Positions 37,645 to 46,405 are shown, counted from the first letter of the stretch. The stretch is 64,000 nt of DNA from Alicyclobacillus herbarius DSM 13609 (GCF_000430585.1 NZ_AUMH01000009.1:62001-126000); one strand, 5' to 3'. Notes: generated by a model not told the origin, from the sequence alone. Numbers and translations are program-made.

Positions 37645-38319
37645 GTGATGCATGCCCAGACCAACGCCCGACCGCGGCTTATCCTGGCCTCCTCGTCGCC
37701 GCGTAGACGCGACCTGTTGGCCATGTTCAAGCAACCGTTTGAGGTGATTCCGAACCACGCAAACGAAACGGTTCCCGGCAACCCTTCTCCGGATCAACTC
37801 GTGCAAATTTTGGCCGAACGCAAAGCAGAGGCAACGTTGAAACAACAAGTTGATACTGGACTGCCTGATCGTCCGCTATATATCATCGGAGCCGACACGG
37901 TTGTCTCCATCAATGGGGAAATCCTCGGCAAGCCGCGTAAACAGGCGGATGCCTTTGACATGCTGACACGTCTGCAAGGCCGCTCTCATGACGTCTTTAG
38001 TGGGCTCTGTGTTCTACGCAGGACGGTGGACGGCGCCGTTGAAAAGCGATTGGGCTACAGTCAGACTCGAGTGGATATGGCGGCCCTGACGCCGAGTCAG
38101 ATTCAAGCCTACATCGCTACAGGTGAGCCCCTCGACAAAGCCGGGAGCTATGGCATTCAAGGTTTTGGCTCTTTGTTCATCCCGAAGCTAGAAGGCGACT
38201 ATTTCACCGTAGTCGGTCTGCCCGTTTTCCTGTTGGGACAATTTTTACTAGACCTGGGCTATCCCTTGCTTCCAGACCTGGATGGACTTCCTCTTGATAA
38301 CCCCCTAGACAGAGAGTGA
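37645..38319 (+). CDS. maf: Maf-family nucleoside triphosphate pyrophosphatase
   Basis: About 224 residues. LILASSSPRRRDLL is the Maf signature and IIGADTVV carries the catalytic aspartate; KAGSYGIQGFG is also conserved. It hydrolyses dTTP/UTP or modified nucleotides as house-cleaning. The GTG at 37645 (7 bases from AAAGGAG) or the next-codon ATG is the start; the longer frame upstream overlaps the tlp terminator region. Confidence 0.93.
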   Translation: MMHAQTNARPRLILASSSPRRRDLLAMFKQPFEVIPNHANETVPGNPSPDQLVQILAERKAEATLKQQVDTGLPDRPLYIIGADTVVSINGEILGKPRKQADAFDMLTRLQGRSHDVFSGLCVLRRTVDGAVEKRLGYSQTRVDMAALTPSQIQAYIATGEPLDKAGSYGIQGFGSLFIPKLEGDYFTVVGLPVFLLGQFLLDLGYPLLPDLDGLPLDNPLDRE

Positions 38320-38351
38320 CATTAACTCGCAACTATACTAAAATGACTTCC

Positions 38352-38375
38352 GTAGATCCTTATGTAGATCCTTAT
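38352..38375 (+). repeat. Tandem 12-base repeat GTAGATCCTTAT x2
   Basis: Two adjacent perfect copies in the leader of the fatty-acid-hydroxylase-like gene, between a possible -10 (TATACT, 38333) and dispersed motif copy 4. Confidence 0.6.
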
Positions 38376-38380
38376 AGAGA

Positions 38381-38400
38381 TTGTCCAGACACACATTTGT
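38381..38400 (+). repeat. Dispersed motif copy 4
   Basis: TTGTCCAGACACACATTTGT, 17 of 20 bases the same as the copy at 3487, 18 bases before the start codon at 38419. Confidence 0.35.
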
Positions 38401-38418
38401 AGATAGAGGCGATGAACG

Positions 38419-39021
38419 ATGCCATATGGCAAGGAATTCTTGCGGGATCACCGAGTCTTGTTTCTCTCCTTGGTTTTTATAGTCGACGTGGTCGTCGCGG
38501 TGATTCAGCCTTACCGACCAAAGCTTTGGCTGGCCTTTGCGGGCGGCATCGTCCTTTTCTATTTCATTGAATACATCACTCACCGCTTCGTCCTACACGG
38601 TATTCTGAAGCTCATCCTGCCCAAGGCGTACGAGGGGCATGTGGTCCATCACCAGCAGCCGACGGAGCTCAAGTACATGTTGACGCCCAATGTCTATAAT
38701 CTCCCTGGCTACATCGTTTACTGGGGGATTGCCTATCTCATCACCCGCAGCGTGCTGGTGACGGCCGGACTGATAACAGGGACCTCGTTGGCTCAACTGT
38801 ACTACGAGTGGACGCATTTCGTATCCCATCGCCCGATTGTGCCCAAAACGGCCTGGGGACGCTGGATGAAGAAGTTTCACCTGCTCCACCATTATAAGAA
38901 CGAAAATTATTGGTTTGGGGTCACCAACCCGTCCCTGGACATCGTGATGGGTACCAACCCCAAGCAGGAACAGGTAGAGACGGTAAGCTCGGCTATCAAG
39001 GGGGAGACCTGGCAGCGCTAA
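38419..39021 (+). CDS. Fatty acid hydroxylase / sterol desaturase superfamily membrane protein
   Basis: 200 residues, about four hydrophobic segments. The eight-histidine di-iron motif is complete: H55-x4-H60, H74-x2-HH (77,78), H133-x3-H137, and H154-x2-HH (157,158). The superfamily includes beta-carotene hydroxylases and fatty-acid or sterol hydroxylases that use O2. A role in modifying membrane lipids or carotenoids is plausible; the substrate is unknown. Confidence 0.85.
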   Translation: MPYGKEFLRDHRVLFLSLVFIVDVVVAVIQPYRPKLWLAFAGGIVLFYFIEYITHRFVLHGILKLILPKAYEGHVVHHQQPTELKYMLTPNVYNLPGYIVYWGIAYLITRSVLVTAGLITGTSLAQLYYEWTHFVSHRPIVPKTAWGRWMKKFHLLHHYKNENYWFGVTNPSLDIVMGTNPKQEQVETVSSAIKGETWQR

Positions 39022-39046
39022 TCGACTTGCCTGCCAGTCGTCCCTC

Positions 39047-40219
39047 CTACGAGCGCCGATAGATCTCGCATCCTTGCACCCAAGTTGCCAGAACCGACAT
39101 AGACTCATCCATGAGCACGAAATCCGCGTCCATCCCGGCCGCAATATCCCCTTTACAATCGACCAATCCGAGCTGGCGAGCGGGCGTCGTACTGGCCATG
39201 CGGACCACGTCCGGCAGGCTGACCCCCACCTTGGCGGCCATATTGCGGACCGCTTGGTCCATCGTCAGGGTGCTCCCGGCCAGCTGCTCGGTTCCGGCCA
39301 AACAGGCGCGTCCGGCCTTCACTTCCACTGGGAGTCCACCGAGATCGTACACCCCATCCGGCTGGCCCGCGGCCGCCATAGCGTCCGTGATGAGGGTGAT
39401 TCCATCCGGCCCCTTGACTTTTACGACGAGCTTCAACACGTCCCAGGCGACGTGCTGACCGTCAGCAATCACTTCACAGACCACGCGTTCGTCCAACAGC
39501 GCCGCCGTAACCGGACCGCCCTCCCGGTGGTGAAGTCCGCGCATGCCGTTGAACAGATGCGTGGCCCGTCGGACGCCAGCCTCAATCGCCGCCTCGGCCA
39601 AGTCGGAAGAGGCATCGGTGTGGCCCATCGAAATGAGCACCTGACGCTGTCCGAGCCAACGGACGAGATCGAGGCCACCTGGCCGTTCCGGCGCCAACGT
39701 CATGCAGCGAACCAGACCGGACGCACGGTGCATGAGAGACTCCGTCACGGCCACCGAGGGAGCTTGAATAAATTCCGGGTTTTGCGCACCCCGACGGTTA
39801 GGAGCGATGAACGGGCCCTCCAGATGCACCCCCAGAATCGTTGGGATGAGTCGCGCCTCGTCACTCGCCTGTCGAACCGCATCCAGGGCCTTCATCAGCC
39901 GGTCCTCAGCGGCCGTCAGGGTGGTCGGAAGCCAAGCCGTTGTCCCGTGCGCGGCGTGAAAACGCCCGATGCGCTCCACGCTTTTCACCGAGCCGTCCAT
40001 GACATCCGCGCCATTGCCGCCATGCACATGCATATCAATAAACCCCGGTAGCAACCAGGATCCTTGCCCGTCGATGACGGGACATGCCCAATCATAAGGG
40101 GACGCCCCGGTCCCCACTTCCCGGATGATCCCGCCCGTCACGCGAATGAACGCATCCTCTTGGATGCCGCGCGCGCTGACCACTCGAACGTGCTGTATGA
40201 CCCAATCCTCCGCAGTCAT
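39047..40219 (-). CDS. nagA: N-acetylglucosamine-6-phosphate deacetylase
   Basis: 390 residues, amidohydrolase superfamily. GFIDMHVHGGNGADVMDG, GVHLEGPFI, MGHTDASS and THLFNGM are NagA landmarks with metal and substrate His/Glu residues. It removes acetate from GlcNAc-6-P so the sugar can enter glycolysis or cell-wall synthesis. The ATG at 40219 is 5 bases after the ptsI stop and has GAGGTG upstream. Operon with ptsH-ptsI; no nagB is visible. Confidence 0.95.
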   Translation of the reverse strand: MTAEDWVIQHVRVVSARGIQEDAFIRVTGGIIREVGTGASPYDWACPVIDGQGSWLLPGFIDMHVHGGNGADVMDGSVKSVERIGRFHAAHGTTAWLPTTLTAAEDRLMKALDAVRQASDEARLIPTILGVHLEGPFIAPNRRGAQNPEFIQAPSVAVTESLMHRASGLVRCMTLAPERPGGLDLVRWLGQRQVLISMGHTDASSDLAEAAIEAGVRRATHLFNGMRGLHHREGGPVTAALLDERVVCEVIADGQHVAWDVLKLVVKVKGPDGITLITDAMAAAGQPDGVYDLGGLPVEVKAGRACLAGTEQLAGSTLTMDQAVRNMAAKVGVSLPDVVRMASTTPARQLGLVDCKGDIAAGMDADFVLMDESMSVLATWVQGCEIYRRS

Positions 40220-40224
40220 GCACA

Positions 40225-41943
40225 TCACCTCGCTGATATGCCAATCTCCTCCGCCACGGTCGCCTGCACCAACCTCGCTTGCGCTTGCACCTTTGCCGCT
40301 TGACTGTCGATCCGGGCCAAGCGCTCTTTGACAAACGGGATGGACCCGGCACTCATCGACAGTTCCGTCAGTCCCAACCCGACCAGCACCTCGGTAGCCT
40401 CCACATCGCCCGCCAGTTCCCCACACATACCGACTGGAATTCCCGCTTGACGCGCCGCCTCGCAGGTCATCTCGACCAGGCGCAAGACCCCCGGGTGCAG
40501 GGGTTGGTAGAGTTCCGCAACCCGCTCGTTACCGCGGTCTACGGCCAAGGTATACTGCGTCAAATCGTTCGTCCCGATGCTCATAAAGTCGACTTCACGC
40601 GCAAACACATCCGCGAATATGGCGGCCGCAGGGATTTCGACCATCATCCCAACCTTGATGTACGCCGCCACTTCGACGCCTTCGGCCGCGAGTTCCTGGC
40701 GACAATCGGCTAGAATGTCTTTGGCCTGGCGCAGTTCGGATAAAGACTGAATCATCGGGAACATAACCCAGAGCTGCCCGTACCGACTGGCGCGCAGCAA
40801 AGCCCGCAGCTGCACGCGGAATACCTCCGGGTGCGCCAAACAAAACCGGATGGCTCGATGCCCGAGGAACGGGTTCTCCTCACGCGGCAAGTCGGCATAC
40901 GGCAGAGGCTTGTCCCCGCCGATGTCCAGCGTCCGGATGATGACCGGTCTGGGCGCAAAGGCCTCCAGCACTGTGCGGTAAGCGATGAACTGCTCGTCCT
41001 CCGTCGGCCAATGACCGCTGTCCTGATATAAAAACTCGGTCCGGAATAAGCCCACCCCTTCTGCGCCGCTGGCCAGCGCCAGGTCGATGTCCTTGAGGCT
41101 GCCGATGTTGGCAAACACCTCAATGCGCTGCCCATCCTGCGTACGGGCTGGTGTCTGAGCCGCTTGGCGAGCCGCCTCGCGGCGCGACTGTTCGCGTGCA
41201 GCTTGTTCCCGCGCAGCCTTCTCGAACATCTCGTCCGGCCGCACGGTGACCGTTCCAGACCCGCCATCGACCACCAGTGTGTCGCCATCCTGGAGGTCAG
41301 CCAACGCCACATCGCCGAGGCCCACCACACTGGGAATGCCCATTGTCCGCGCCAAAATCGCCGTATGCGCCGTCTTGCTGCCGTGGGCAAGGACAAACCC
41401 GGCCACATGAGCGGGCAGCTGTGCCGTATCGGACGGGGTGAGTTCCTCAGCCACGATGATGGCCCCTTCAGGCACGTCTTTGCTACCGCTTTCGCGGCCC
41501 GTCAAAATTCGCAGTAGACGGCTTCCTACGTCCCGGATGTCACCTGCTCGCGCGCGCAGGTAATCGTCTGGGATGGCCGCCAACATTTCCGCCGTCGCCT
41601 CGGTCACCTGTTGACAGATGAACTCGGCGCCCATGAACTTGTCGCCAATCTGTTTCTGAATCTCGCCGGTGTAGGCCGGATCGTCCAGAAACGCCAGGTG
41701 GGCATCGAAGACCTTCGCTTCCGTTTCCCCCACTTGTCTTGCCGTCTGCTGCCGGATTTGTGCGATTTCCTGTTTGGCCTGCGCCACAGCGGCGGCAAAG
41801 CGTTGCTGTTCTTTGGGAGCCTGTTCCGGTGTTAACTGCCACTCCACAATCACGACATCGTCCTTTTTCCAGATAAAAGCCGGACCCACAGCCATGCCTG
41901 GCGAAGCCGCGATGCCCTGGAAAACCTGTTGCGCCGATTGCAT
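40225..41943 (-). CDS. ptsI: PTS enzyme I (phosphoenolpyruvate-protein phosphotransferase)
   Basis: 572 residues. The phosphohistidine is about residue 193 in HGSKTAHTAILAR, and the PEP-binding barrel contains GVGLFRTEFLY, IIRTLDIGGDKP and DFMSIGTNDLTQY. It transfers phosphate from PEP to HPr. The start (MQSAQQVFQG) follows AAAGGA by 8 bases. ptsH is upstream and nagA downstream. Confidence 0.97.
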   Translation of the reverse strand: MQSAQQVFQGIAASPGMAVGPAFIWKKDDVVIVEWQLTPEQAPKEQQRFAAAVAQAKQEIAQIRQQTARQVGETEAKVFDAHLAFLDDPAYTGEIQKQIGDKFMGAEFICQQVTEATAEMLAAIPDDYLRARAGDIRDVGSRLLRILTGRESGSKDVPEGAIIVAEELTPSDTAQLPAHVAGFVLAHGSKTAHTAILARTMGIPSVVGLGDVALADLQDGDTLVVDGGSGTVTVRPDEMFEKAAREQAAREQSRREAARQAAQTPARTQDGQRIEVFANIGSLKDIDLALASGAEGVGLFRTEFLYQDSGHWPTEDEQFIAYRTVLEAFAPRPVIIRTLDIGGDKPLPYADLPREENPFLGHRAIRFCLAHPEVFRVQLRALLRASRYGQLWVMFPMIQSLSELRQAKDILADCRQELAAEGVEVAAYIKVGMMVEIPAAAIFADVFAREVDFMSIGTNDLTQYTLAVDRGNERVAELYQPLHPGVLRLVEMTCEAARQAGIPVGMCGELAGDVEATEVLVGLGLTELSMSAGSIPFVKERLARIDSQAAKVQAQARLVQATVAEEIGISAR

Positions 41944-41974
41944 ACATTCCATCCTTTCCACCGTGACACACATC

Positions 41975-42009
41975 GGCTCCTCGGTCCCTGTTTCGGGAAC
42001 CGAGGAGCC
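41975..42009 (-). promoter_or_regulatory. Stable hairpin in the ptsH-ptsI gap
   Basis: GGCTCCTCGGT and ACCGAGGAGCC pair perfectly, with further CCC/GGG pairing inside. There is no U tract after it. It may adjust the HPr to enzyme I ratio by processing or partial termination. Confidence 0.6.
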
Positions 42010-42029
42010 CATCAAGACATGTTATCCGG

Positions 42030-42293
42030 TTATTCTCCTAGACCGCTTTCAATCAAAGCAACGACCGCCTTGAGCGCTTCTTCCTCGCCTTCACCCTGCG
42101 CCCGAATGGTCACCGTCTGACCCGACTGGACCGCTAGCGACATCACGCCAAGGATACTCTTCGCGTCTACTTCTTTGTCCTCCTTACGAATCCAAATCTG
42201 ACAGCTATGCCTCCCACACTCCTGAACCAAGAGGGCAGCGGGCCGGGCATGAAGTCCACTCGGGTTCTTAATCGTGACCGTCTGTTCCGTCAT
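42030..42293 (-). CDS. ptsH: Phosphocarrier protein HPr
   Basis: 87 residues. His15 in GLHARPAA takes phosphate from enzyme I, and Ser46 in KSILGVMSL is the target of HPr kinase, a Firmicute trait used in carbon catabolite repression. A GGAAGGAGAG site precedes the ATG. Confidence 0.97.
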   Translation of the reverse strand: MTEQTVTIKNPSGLHARPAALLVQECGRHSCQIWIRKEDKEVDAKSILGVMSLAVQSGQTVTIRAQGEGEEEALKAVVALIESGLGE

Positions 42294-42398
42294 GAAAGAA
42301 CTCTCCTTCCCTTCTCAAATCGCAGAGGTATCATCGCTTGCCCTTCTATTCTACCGGTTTTGACAGCAAAACGATGAAACCGATTGACCCCTAAGCAA

Positions 42399-42439
42399 CA
42401 AAAAAGGCAGGCGTGAGCGAATCTCAGCTCATGCCTGCC
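42399..42439 (-). terminator. Terminator between the antiterminator gene and ptsH
   Basis: Minus strand: GGCAGGCATGAGC, 8-base loop, GCTCACGCCTGCC (13 pairs with one G-U or mismatch), then TTTTTT. Its 5' arm is shared with the RAT-like element. Confidence 0.88.
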
Positions 42440-42464
42440 CGTTGCATCGGCAGTAACACGCTTC
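42432..42464 (-). promoter_or_regulatory. RAT-like ribonucleic antiterminator upstream of ptsH
   Basis: Minus-strand RNA has AGCGTGTTACTGCC, a short loop, then GGGCAGGCA. This matches the GTTACTG...GCAGGCA core of RAT elements bound by LicT/SacY/GlcT-family proteins. The 3' half overlaps the terminator's 5' arm, so RAT folding would exclude the terminator. Confidence 0.72.
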
Positions 42465-42470
42465 GACTTG

Positions 42471-42499
42471 ATTATAGTACATTCCCGATTGCTCGACAA
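42471..42499 (-). promoter_or_regulatory. SigA promoter of ptsH-ptsI-nagA
   Basis: Minus strand: -35 TTGTCG (42494-42499), 17 bases, -10 TATAAT (42471-42476). Transcription would start at the RAT-like element. Confidence 0.8.
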
Positions 42500-42539
42500 T
42501 CCTGGGGCTGACCGGGTGACGCGTCCTCCGCCAGCCACC

Positions 42540-43373
42540 TTACCGCTCACCGACAAACCGCGCCAAAACCATGGCCAAAGAGGCGATTTCGTCGCTCGGA
42601 AACGGCTTTCCAATCTTACGTTCTAACAATTGCGCCAATTCCTGCGCCTTGGCGTAACTCTTCGGCAATCGCTCCATGATGGCGTCCAGGAGTGGGTTTG
42701 CAACCAACTCCCCGCGCAGGACCCGCTGTACGGCAAAGCGCAGATGGGAAACCAGACGCGCGTATTCCAATCCGGTGCGGTCAAACGGCCCTACCCAGGC
42801 TTCCAACTGTTCTACCGCACTGCGCACCACTATAGCCGTTCGCGCCACATCAGACGATCCGCCCGGCTGCGCGGCGGCTTGCAGGTGTAAAGCGAGAAAC
42901 CCGATTTCTGCCTGCGGCACCTGAACGCCCAATCGACAGGTCATCATCGCAGCTGCGCTCTCCGCCACCCGCCAGGCGTCTGGATAGAGCGTCTGGATTT
43001 CCTCCACGAACGGATTCTCAACCTCCAGGCCGGCCCGAAGCCGCTCAATAGCCAAACCAATATGATCCGCCAGGGCAATGTGAATCCGTTCATTCAACGG
43101 CCCCGGCAGGCGGTCTTCGGCCAATGTGATGATGGCTTCGGCGACCTCGGCCACCTCCGGCTTAAGACGGGACATGACCCGTTCGAACTGCAAGCGGTTG
43201 TCCGGCCCCAACAGAACAAACCGTTTTTCCACCCGCGCATCGTCCGCATCCATACGTGTGCCGCGCTTGACCCCAAAGCCGATGCCACGCCCAATGAGAA
43301 TCTGTTCACCGGCCGTCCCTTCAACAATCACGACGTTATTGTTCAGCACCCGCTGCACGATACACTCGGACAC
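42540..43373 (-). CDS. PRD-containing transcription antiterminator of the LicT/GlcT group
   Basis: 277 residues. An RNA-binding CAT domain (about 1-55, VLNNNVVIVEGTAGEQILIG) precedes two PRD domains. PRD1 has H104 and H163; PRD2 has H210, but the second PRD2 histidine is replaced by valine (DEIASLAMV, residue 269). GTG 43373 follows GGAGGG by 7 bases. It lies directly upstream of the promoter-RAT-terminator and ptsHI-nagA, so it likely controls them in response to PTS phosphorylation. Confidence 0.9.
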   Translation of the reverse strand: MSECIVQRVLNNNVVIVEGTAGEQILIGRGIGFGVKRGTRMDADDARVEKRFVLLGPDNRLQFERVMSRLKPEVAEVAEAIITLAEDRLPGPLNERIHIALADHIGLAIERLRAGLEVENPFVEEIQTLYPDAWRVAESAAAMMTCRLGVQVPQAEIGFLALHLQAAAQPGGSSDVARTAIVVRSAVEQLEAWVGPFDRTGLEYARLVSHLRFAVQRVLRGELVANPLLDAIMERLPKSYAKAQELAQLLERKIGKPFPSDEIASLAMVLARFVGER

Positions 43374-43460
43374 CGAATCGCCCTCCGTTCCCAATCCCTG
43401 CGTATCATTGTACATCATCCTCAGGCAGATGGAGGCGACTTCAATCATCTATGCAAGACT

Positions 43461-43469
43461 TGGTATAAT
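43461..43469 (+). promoter_or_regulatory. Extended -10 promoter for the DMT transporter gene
   Basis: TGG-TATAAT (TATAAT at 43464-43469), about 98 bases before the start. -35 not clear. Confidence 0.4.
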
Positions 43470-43566
43470 AAAGTTTCATTCCCCAGTGAATTCGTCGCTT
43501 GTACCAATCACTGCGTCTTGCAGGAAACCATACACACCTTGCGTTCGAGAAAGGGGCTTTTACACA

Positions 43567-44535
43567 ATGGCCACGTCTACACAGCAGCCCCCGGTTGCAC
43601 GCCTTCCCTTCGGCCCGGCCAGGTCAGGGAAAACCAAATGGTTGTTTGTATTGCTTGGCGTCGGCGTGATCGCGGTTTCGTTTTCGGCCATTTTCATCAA
43701 ATGGACCCCCGCCCCGGCGTCCGTGATTGGGATGTACCGACTGCTCTTTACCCTGCCGCTCGTACTGCCGATGGTCGTTCGCCGTCGCCGCGAAATCCGG
43801 CAAGTTCGGCGACAAGACGCGGCGCTCCTAGCGCTCTCCGGGGTATTCCTGGGCCTGCATTTTTTATGCTGGATAGGTTCTTTCGCATACACCAGCGTGG
43901 CGAGCTCCATGATTCTCTTGTCCCTGCAACCCGTGTTCGTCATGATTGGCGCCTATTTCCTCTTTGGCGAAAGGACGCGCCTTGGCGGCATCCTGGCCAT
44001 GCTGCTGGCGCTTATCGGCAGCGCGGTCATCGCGCTGGCGGACGCCCAGGGACCGCATCGGGCGCTCTATGGGGACATGTTATCTCTCCTTGGTACCTTG
44101 GCGGTCTCCGGGTACATGTTGACCGGCCAACGCCTGCGCACGCGCATGGACTCGGGGATCTACAGTTTTTTCGTGTTTCTTGGCGCGGCCGCCCTGCTGG
44201 CGGTTTACAATCTATGGCTGGGAATCCCGTTTGCTCCCTATCCGAAACAGGCATGGTGGATGTTTGTCCTCATGGCCGTCATCCCAACCCTGTTTGGTCA
44301 TTCCTTGTTCAACTGGCTGCTCCAGCACATCCGTGCCACCCACATTTCTATGGCGATTCTCGGCGAACCTGTGGGAGCGATTCTATTAGCCTGTCTGCTA
44401 CTCGGCGCACCCCTGAGGCCGCTGCAGGCCATCGGTGGGCTGTTAACCCTTGGCGGGGTATGCTTGTTCCTGAAACTTGGCACCCCCGAATCCGAAAACG
44501 AATTTCAAAAGGATGCAGGGTACGACGTGGATTAG
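43567..44535 (+). CDS. DMT-superfamily transporter (EamA)
   Basis: 322 residues, about ten transmembrane helices in two EamA repeats. The second repeat has GHSLFNWLLQHIRATHISMAILGEPVGA. AAAGGGG lies about 12 bases before the ATG. It likely exports a small metabolite or amino acid; the substrate is unknown. Confidence 0.88.
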   Translation: MATSTQQPPVARLPFGPARSGKTKWLFVLLGVGVIAVSFSAIFIKWTPAPASVIGMYRLLFTLPLVLPMVVRRRREIRQVRRQDAALLALSGVFLGLHFLCWIGSFAYTSVASSMILLSLQPVFVMIGAYFLFGERTRLGGILAMLLALIGSAVIALADAQGPHRALYGDMLSLLGTLAVSGYMLTGQRLRTRMDSGIYSFFVFLGAAALLAVYNLWLGIPFAPYPKQAWWMFVLMAVIPTLFGHSLFNWLLQHIRATHISMAILGEPVGAILLACLLLGAPLRPLQAIGGLLTLGGVCLFLKLGTPESENEFQKDAGYDVD

Positions 44536-44599
44536 CTGGCTACAATGAGTCTTATAAAAGAGTTATAATCAGCCTGTTATTGCCTGTATTTAGGGGGCT

Positions 44600-45748
44600 A
44601 TGTGCGTGCGCTTCAGTATCATCGTGCCGACTTACAATGAACGGGATAACGTCCGCATCCTCGCCCGCCGTATCGCGGAGGTCCTGGCGGAGAAGACCGA
44701 TGCGTATGAGTTATGGTTCGTCGATGACAGCGACGATGATACCCCCGAGATTCTCGACGGGTTGATGCGAGAAGACCCGCACGTGCATGTCCACCACCGG
44801 AACCACAGCCGCGGTTTGGCCTCAGCGGTGGTGGAAGGGTTTCAAGTGGCGGCCGGTGATTACCTCATCGTCATGGACGCCGACCTCCAGCATCCGCCTG
44901 AAGTCCTGCCGAAGGTGATGGAGCGACTCCTCGAGGGGATTGACGTAGTGATACCGAGCCGCTTTGTCCCGGGCGGATCGGACGGAGGATTGATTGGATT
45001 TCGCAAGCTCATCTCCTGGACAGCGCGGAAAATGGGGCAGCTCGCCCTGCACCGCCTGCGCCACGTCTCCGATTGCACCGGCGGCTTCTTCGGCATCCGT
45101 CGCTCCGTGATTGACGGTGTCGAATTGAATCCGGTCGGCTGGAAGATTCTCATTGAAATTTTAGCCAAAGGAAACTATCGCACGGTGCACGAAATCCCCT
45201 ACCAGTTTATCGCCCGTCGTGCCGGCGAATCGAAAATGAGCCTGCGTGAGCAGTGGAACTACGTTCGTCATCTGGTTCGCCTCATCGCCTCACTGCCCGA
45301 AGAACGCCGGTTCTATCTGTTTTGTCTGGTCGGATTGCTCGGGGTGGTGGTCAATCTCTGCATCATGAGCCTCCTTCTGAAGCTTACACGAATCCCCGTG
45401 CTCGGCGCCTCCGTCGTGGCCTCGGTTGCCGCCATGCTGCACAACTACGTTTGGAATGATCGCGTCACTTGGCGGGAGCGATCCGCCCGCAAACGCTGGC
45501 ACAAGTGGTTGCAGCTGCCGATGTTCATGGCCATCTCCGCCGTCGGCATCGCGATTACGGCGGCCGTGGCGCAAGCCTTCTCGTGGCTGCACCTGCCGGA
45601 GCTGATAGGGCAGATGGCAGGGATTGTGCTGGCCACGTTGTGGAATTTCACGGCGAACAACCGTTGGACATGGGCCGCCAAAGAAGGCCCCAACGGCGGC
45701 GAGGACGTCCCCACGGTGGTATCGGTGACCCGGGAAAAAACGCTGTAA
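44600..45748 (+). CDS. Glycosyltransferase family 2 fused to GtrA-type membrane domain
   Basis: 382 residues. Residues 1-235 are a DPM1-like GT2 (IIVPTYNERDN, VDDSDDDT, MDADLQHPPEV). About 245-365 hold four hydrophobic helices with HNYVWNDRVTW and WNFTANNRWTW, the GtrA/DPMS signature. Such proteins make polyprenyl-phosphate-linked sugars and flip or anchor them. AGGGGG precedes the ATG. The fusion is known in the family. Confidence 0.9.
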   Translation: MCVRFSIIVPTYNERDNVRILARRIAEVLAEKTDAYELWFVDDSDDDTPEILDGLMREDPHVHVHHRNHSRGLASAVVEGFQVAAGDYLIVMDADLQHPPEVLPKVMERLLEGIDVVIPSRFVPGGSDGGLIGFRKLISWTARKMGQLALHRLRHVSDCTGGFFGIRRSVIDGVELNPVGWKILIEILAKGNYRTVHEIPYQFIARRAGESKMSLREQWNYVRHLVRLIASLPEERRFYLFCLVGLLGVVVNLCIMSLLLKLTRIPVLGASVVASVAAMLHNYVWNDRVTWRERSARKRWHKWLQLPMFMAISAVGIAITAAVAQAFSWLHLPELIGQMAGIVLATLWNFTANNRWTWAAKEGPNGGEDVPTVVSVTREKTL

Positions 45749-45865
45749 TCCTTATCTCGCCAAGCCAAATGCATAGGCCTGTGCCGCCTGACGCAATCGT
45801 ACCGTCGGCATACCTCGTTGGTTCTTTGCTCCGACACGCGGGGGTGTACCCTTGCGTAAAAGGGG

Positions 45866-46321
45866 CTAGCGAAACCAGGACGCAACCCCGAGCATGACCG
45901 CAGCCAGCGCAGTCGCCATGAGCGGCCCCACCGGCATGCCACCAAACCAGACGATGCCGATGACAGAACCAATCACGACACAGAACAACAGGGCCGGTGA
46001 GGCCTGCAGTAGCTCCATCCCACGGGCGTTGAGCACGGTCGCCATCACACCACCGAGGATAGTCGCCAGTCCCGTCAGGCTGAGAGTGGATTCGAGCATC
46101 TGCTTGGGGTGTACGCGGCCGCTGGCTATGGGCGCGAGGATGGAAATCATGAGAAATAACAACCCCAATTCCAGACTCCGTCGCTCAATTAGAGGTAAAT
46201 AGCGATTTAAGTGCAAGAGCCGCAGCAGCAACAAGAGGCTCGCCGCGGCGGAGATGGTGGGCACCCGGCCGACCACACCAATGACCACAAACAGGATCAG
46301 CAGAAACTCTGGGGTGGGCAA
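45866..46321 (-). CDS. DUF441 (YeaL-like) membrane protein
   Basis: 151 residues, four or five hydrophobic segments, with LERRSLELGLLFLMISILAPIASG and MPVGPLMATALAAVMLG as in the DUF441 family. TTG start with GAGGAGG 8 bases upstream. Function unknown. Confidence 0.85.
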   Translation of the reverse strand: MPTPEFLLILFVVIGVVGRVPTISAAASLLLLLRLLHLNRYLPLIERRSLELGLLFLMISILAPIASGRVHPKQMLESTLSLTGLATILGGVMATVLNARGMELLQASPALLFCVVIGSVIGIVWFGGMPVGPLMATALAAVMLGVASWFR

Positions 46322-46405
46322 TGGCCCCGCCTCCTCAGTACACGTCCACTCTTACCTTATTCGGACGACTGGGGAGACATGCTGTTTCGTGGGGCTGACC
46401 GTCCC

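Noticed and set aside
43062-44765. A 567-codon plus-strand frame
   Set aside because: It crosses several real genes in another frame; the DMT and GT2 genes explain the stretch.
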